The notes under the pieces were generated by a model. That model saw only the letters and a list, made by a program, of their open reading frames with translations. It was not told the origin of the DNA and searched no databases. From contig NZ_JAFEJA010000002.1 of the NCBI RefSeq assembly GCF_016919245.1, positions 374,501 through 438,500 on the forward strand: a stretch of 64,000 nucleotides of DNA, written 5' to 3'. Source of the DNA: Streptomyces zhihengii (GTDB lineage: Bacteria; Actinomycetota; Actinomycetes; Streptomycetales; Streptomycetaceae). Shown here piece by piece: positions 61,536 to 64,000 of this stretch. The position numbers and the translations under genes were made by a program. Within the stretch, counting starts at the first letter, position 1; every line of letters starts with the position of its first letter.

Positions 61536-62476
61536 CGGTGTGCTCCGGGGGAGTGGAGGGGCAGGGTGCGGACGAGTGCGGCGGCGCCGGTCACGGCCGC
61601 GTCGTGGCCGAGGGCCGGGGCCACCGGGCGCAGGCCGCGCAGCGGGGGCATGAGCTCTCCGGCGAAGGCGGCGTCCAGGGCCTGGGCCCAGAGGGGGCCG
61701 ATTCCGGTGACGCCGCCGCCGACGACCACCCGGTCCGGGCCGAGGGCGTTGGCCAGGCCGCCGAGGACCCGGCCGGCCGCCGCGGCGCCGGTGGTGACGG
61801 CCCGCACGGCGTGGGCGTCGCCTTCGGCGGCCAGCGCGGCGACCGTCTCCAGACGGTCGGCCGGCCGGCCGGAGAGCCGCCCGTAGAGCGCGGTGATCGC
61901 CGGGCCGGAGGCGATGACCTCCAGATGGCCCGAGCCGCCGCAGGTGCAGGGCAGGCCCTCGGCCTCGGGGCTCGGCAGGTGCCCGAGGTGGCCGGCCACG
62001 CCGTGGGCGCCGTGCAGCATCCGGCCGCCCGCGGCGACCGCTCCGCCGACGCCGGTCCCGATGGCCGCGAACAGCAGGGTGGCGTCCGGGCCCATCGCGG
62101 CGAGTTCGGGCCCGGCCGCGGCGCGCACGTCGTTGTCGCACGCCACCGGGAGGCCGGTGCGGGCCGCGAGGTCCGGGCCGAGTGCCGTCCCGGCCCAGCC
62201 CGCCAGGGAGTCGGTCGCGCTGGTGACCGTGCCGGTGCGGGGGTCGATGACCCCGGCGGCGGCGACCCCGACCGCGACGGGCGAGGCGCCCGCCGACACC
62301 GTGCGGACCGCGTCGGCGAGGGCGTCGAGCACGGCGGACGCGCCTGCCCGGGCCGGGGTGGGCCGGGTGTGCCGGGCGGTGATCCGGCCGCCGCCGTCGA
62401 CGAGCGCCGCGGCGATCTTGGTCCCGCCGAGGTCGAGGGCGACGACGGGACCGGAGGGCTGCTCGGGGACGGTCAT
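61532..62476 (-). CDS. nanK: ROK-family N-acetylmannosamine kinase
   Basis: 314 residues. ATP site DLGGTKIAAALVDGGG (about 15-30), DNDVRAAAGPE, GTGVGGAVAAGG, and the ROK zinc motif CTCGGSGHLE with two cysteines and a histidine. The sugar-binding ExGH is GHLGHL. Position between aldolase and epimerase marks it as ManNAc kinase; glucokinase is the alternative. Start and stop overlap both neighbours in ATGA. Confidence 0.85.
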   Translation of the reverse strand: MTVPEQPSGPVVALDLGGTKIAAALVDGGGRITARHTRPTPARAGASAVLDALADAVRTVSAGASPVAVGVAAAGVIDPRTGTVTSATDSLAGWAGTALGPDLAARTGLPVACDNDVRAAAGPELAAMGPDATLLFAAIGTGVGGAVAAGGRMLHGAHGVAGHLGHLPSPEAEGLPCTCGGSGHLEVIASGPAITALYGRLSGRPADRLETVAALAAEGDAHAVRAVTTGAAAAGRVLGGLANALGPDRVVVGGGVTGIGPLWAQALDAAFAGELMPPLRGLRPVAPALGHDAAVTGAAALVRTLPLHSPGAHR

Positions 62477-63432
62477 CGGACCGGGAGCAGACCGGCCGCG
62501 CGCAGCCGCCGCGAGACGACGGCGATCGACTCCGCGTCGAGCTGGATCTGCGGCAGGGCCGTCGTGCCGTGGGCGATGACGCCGAGCAGCCGGAGGGCGT
62601 GCTTGAACGCGCCGATGGCCGAGGCGTTGCGGCTCATCTCGTCCACCGGGCCGGCGTCGACCATCCCGAACAGCTCGACCAGCCGCTCCTGCTCACCGGC
62701 CGCCGTCCTCCAGTCGCCCGCCAGGGCGGCGTCGTAGAGGCGGACGTAGCCGGCCGGGTCGACGTTGCCGATGCCGGGGACCACGCCGTCGGCACCGGCC
62801 AGCAGCGCGGCGTCCACCGTCAGTTCCGACCCGGTGAGGATCGAGAACCCGGGCGCGGGGCCCGAGGCGCGGCCCTCGCGGCCGCCGAGCGCCACGATCA
62901 GCCGGCGCAGACCGCCCTCGTCGCCGCTGCTGTCCTTCAGTCCGGCGATCGTGCCGTCCTCGGCCAGTTCCCGGACGAGTCCCGGCGAGAGCTTGGAGTG
63001 CACGGAGACCGGCAGGTCGTACGCGAAGAGCGGGAGGCCGCCCTCGGCGCGGACGGTACGGAAGTGGCGCGCGATCTCCTTCTCGTGGGTGCGGGTGTAG
63101 AAGGGCGCGGTGGCCACCACGGCGTCGGCGCCGATCGAGCGGGCGGTGCGGGTGTGCTCCAGGACGCGGGGGGTGGTGGTGTCGATGACACCGGCGAGGA
63201 CCGGGACCCTGCCGTCGGCCGCGTTCACCACGACCTCCAGCACCGTGGCGCGCTGCTCGTCGGTGAGGTAGACGACCTCGCTGCTCGAACCGAGGGCGAA
63301 GAGCCCGTGCACGCCGCCGTCGACGAGATGGCGCACCAGACCGGTCAGCGAGGCGGTGTCCACCTCGCCGGCCGGGGTCAGAGGGGTGCAGACGGGCGGG
63401 ACGACACCGCGGAGGGGTGCGGTCAGTGCCAT
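62473..63432 (-). CDS. N-acetylneuraminate lyase-like aldolase (DapA/NanA family)
   Basis: 319 residues of the DHDPS/NAL TIM-barrel family. Schiff-base lysine K166 is in IAGLKDSSGD, Tyr138 in LFAYDLP, and the carboxylate loop is GSSSE (48-52) in place of GTTGE. Its operon with nanK, nanE and an MFS porter supports cleavage of sialic acid into ManNAc and pyruvate, although the S-S-S-E loop leaves other 2-keto acid aldolases open. ATG 63432 has GGAG 8 nt before. Confidence 0.8.
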   Translation of the reverse strand: MALTAPLRGVVPPVCTPLTPAGEVDTASLTGLVRHLVDGGVHGLFALGSSSEVVYLTDEQRATVLEVVVNAADGRVPVLAGVIDTTTPRVLEHTRTARSIGADAVVATAPFYTRTHEKEIARHFRTVRAEGGLPLFAYDLPVSVHSKLSPGLVRELAEDGTIAGLKDSSGDEGGLRRLIVALGGREGRASGPAPGFSILTGSELTVDAALLAGADGVVPGIGNVDPAGYVRLYDAALAGDWRTAAGEQERLVELFGMVDAGPVDEMSRNASAIGAFKHALRLLGVIAHGTTALPQIQLDAESIAVVSRRLRAAGLLPVR

Positions 63433-63454
63433 GGGACGTACTCCAGTGGATCCG

Positions 63455-63499
63455 GGTATGGACGCCATACCTGAGGTGAGACGTAAGATGTCCTACGTC
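63455..63499. promoter_or_regulatory. Two strong dyads in the nan divergent promoter
   Basis: GGTATGG-ACG-CCATACC (63455-63471) and GACGTA-N8-TACGTC (63480-63499) lie between nanA-like and the GntR gene. The first is a 17-bp perfect palindrome. They are candidate operators of the divergent regulator. Confidence 0.65.
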
Positions 63500-63590
63500 G
63501 GTTGTCACTGTAGGCCGACACCCGCGTCCGCGGTCAAGGGGGCGCGGCACATCGGTACCCGACCCGGTTCGGCACGAGAGGAGCCCGTCA

Positions 63591-64000
63591 GTGGCGCGCA
63601 GCACGGTGACCGAGGACGTCCAGGCCCGGATCAGGGCGCTGATCGTCGACCGGGGCCTCGGGCCCGGCAGCCCCCTGCCCACCGAGTCGGACCTGATGGA
63701 GCTGTTCGACGTCAGCCGGGTCACCGTGCGCGAGGCGCTGAAGGCGCTCCAGGCGCTGCACGTCGTGGAGATCCGGCGGGGATCGGGCACCTTCGTCGGC
63801 TCGCTCTCGCTCGCGCCGTTCGTCGGCGGACTGGCCTTCCGCGCCGTCGTCCGGCACTCGAACGGCGAGCCGGGGCTCTACGAGCTGATGCGGGTGCGCG
63901 AGGCGCTGGAGACCGGCCTCATCGACAGCGTGGTCGCCTGCGCCCCGCAGGAGGACCTGGACGTGCTCCACGCCATCGTCGACACGATGGACGAGGAGGC
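63591..64000 (+). CDS. GntR/FadR family regulator, N-terminal part
   Basis: The gene is cut by the right edge; 136 residues are seen. GTG 63591 follows GAGAGGAGCC. Winged HTH about residues 5-68 (GSPLPTESDLMELFDVSRVTVREALKALQALHVVEIRRGSGTFV) and the beginning of an FCD-type effector domain (LYELMRVREALETGLIDSVV). Divergent from the sialic-acid operon with 158 bp between starts, so it is probably the repressor NanR-like; the ligand may be sialic acid or ManNAc-6-P. Confidence 0.85.
   Translation, partial: MARSTVTEDVQARIRALIVDRGLGPGSPLPTESDLMELFDVSRVTVREALKALQALHVVEIRRGSGTFVGSLSLAPFVGGLAFRAVVRHSNGEPGLYELMRVREALETGLIDSVVACAPQEDLDVLHAIVDTMDEE

Noticed and set aside
59312..63432. Glucose or gluconate catabolic operon
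   Set aside because: NanE motifs and the aldolase-ROK kinase-epimerase-porter order fit sialic acid much better, though the aldolase loop leaves some doubt.

Overview
The window looks like a piece of Streptomyces chromosome. G+C is very high throughout, GTG and TTG starts are common, and the gene families are typical of the genus: an ECF41 sigma factor, Lrp, ROK, HutC and MocR regulators, an RsbW-like ATPase, a class F sortase and twin-arginine and Sec exported enzymes. From memory, the blocks purB, bio, urease, tap and plsC follow an order found in the core arm of S. coelicolor-type genomes. I see no rRNA, tRNA, CRISPR array, insertion sequence or phage module. About 65 genes can be supported, two of them cut by the window ends.

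Layout. 1-8.7 kb: the start of a sensor-kinase-like gene, an acetyltransferase, a YbaK-type deacylase, a CoA-binding protein, a YigZ protein and the nuclease pair sbcD-sbcC. 8.7-17.7 kb: two Lrp-type regulators, each divergent from a sulfur-related gene (a rhodanese and a PLP-dependent gamma-family enzyme), a DUF885 enzyme, a membrane ACT-GNAT protein, a Tat-exported PhoD and an alpha/beta hydrolase. 17.8-28.4 kb: ECF41 sigma factor, a GntR/HutC regulator with a DasR-type operator, a ROK repressor, mug-purB, an SGNH hydrolase, a maleylpyruvate-isomerase-like fusion and a CNNM transporter pair. 28.5-36.2 kb: GNAT, a ribbon-helix-helix/Doc-like pair, a methyltransferase, a VOC protein and a full biotin cluster (bioB-bioA-bioD, with bioF divergent), then an RsbW-like ATPase.

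36.3-40.7 kb is the most unusual part. An exported NlpC/P60 hydrolase lies directly behind what reads as a c-di-AMP (ydaO) riboswitch. Next to it is a ClpP paralogue whose catalytic histidine is replaced by arginine; it overlaps a 105-residue unknown gene and is divergent from a Phd-like antitoxin that has no toxin, with a shared TGTAC-type operator between them. A membrane protein/TetR pair follows. 40.8-45.4 kb is the complete urease operon ureABC-F-G-D. 45.6-53.2 kb holds a secreted tripeptidyl aminopeptidase, plsC, a 2-hydroxyacid dehydrogenase, a GH42 beta-galactosidase and an acetyl xylan esterase, ending in a noncoding minisatellite.

53.2-59.3 kb: lysE, a B3/4-domain gene and a MocR regulator in one transcription unit; then an exported protein with five histidine-bearing repeats beside a class F sortase; then a secreted His-rich protein whose promoter carries a near-perfect CsoR (copper) operator. 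59.3-64 kb is a sialic-acid catabolic operon (aldolase, ROK kinase, epimerase, MFS transporter; genes joined by ATGA overlaps) divergent from a GntR/FadR regulator with two strong dyads between them.

Recurring features: many starts sit only 6-9 nt behind a TANNNT -10 box, which suggests leaderless mRNAs; gene ends are marked by long perfect GC hairpins; and several gene borders carry small tandem repeats, one of which (141 bp) is inside sbcC. All calls come from reading the sequence and from memory of families; no database search was possible.
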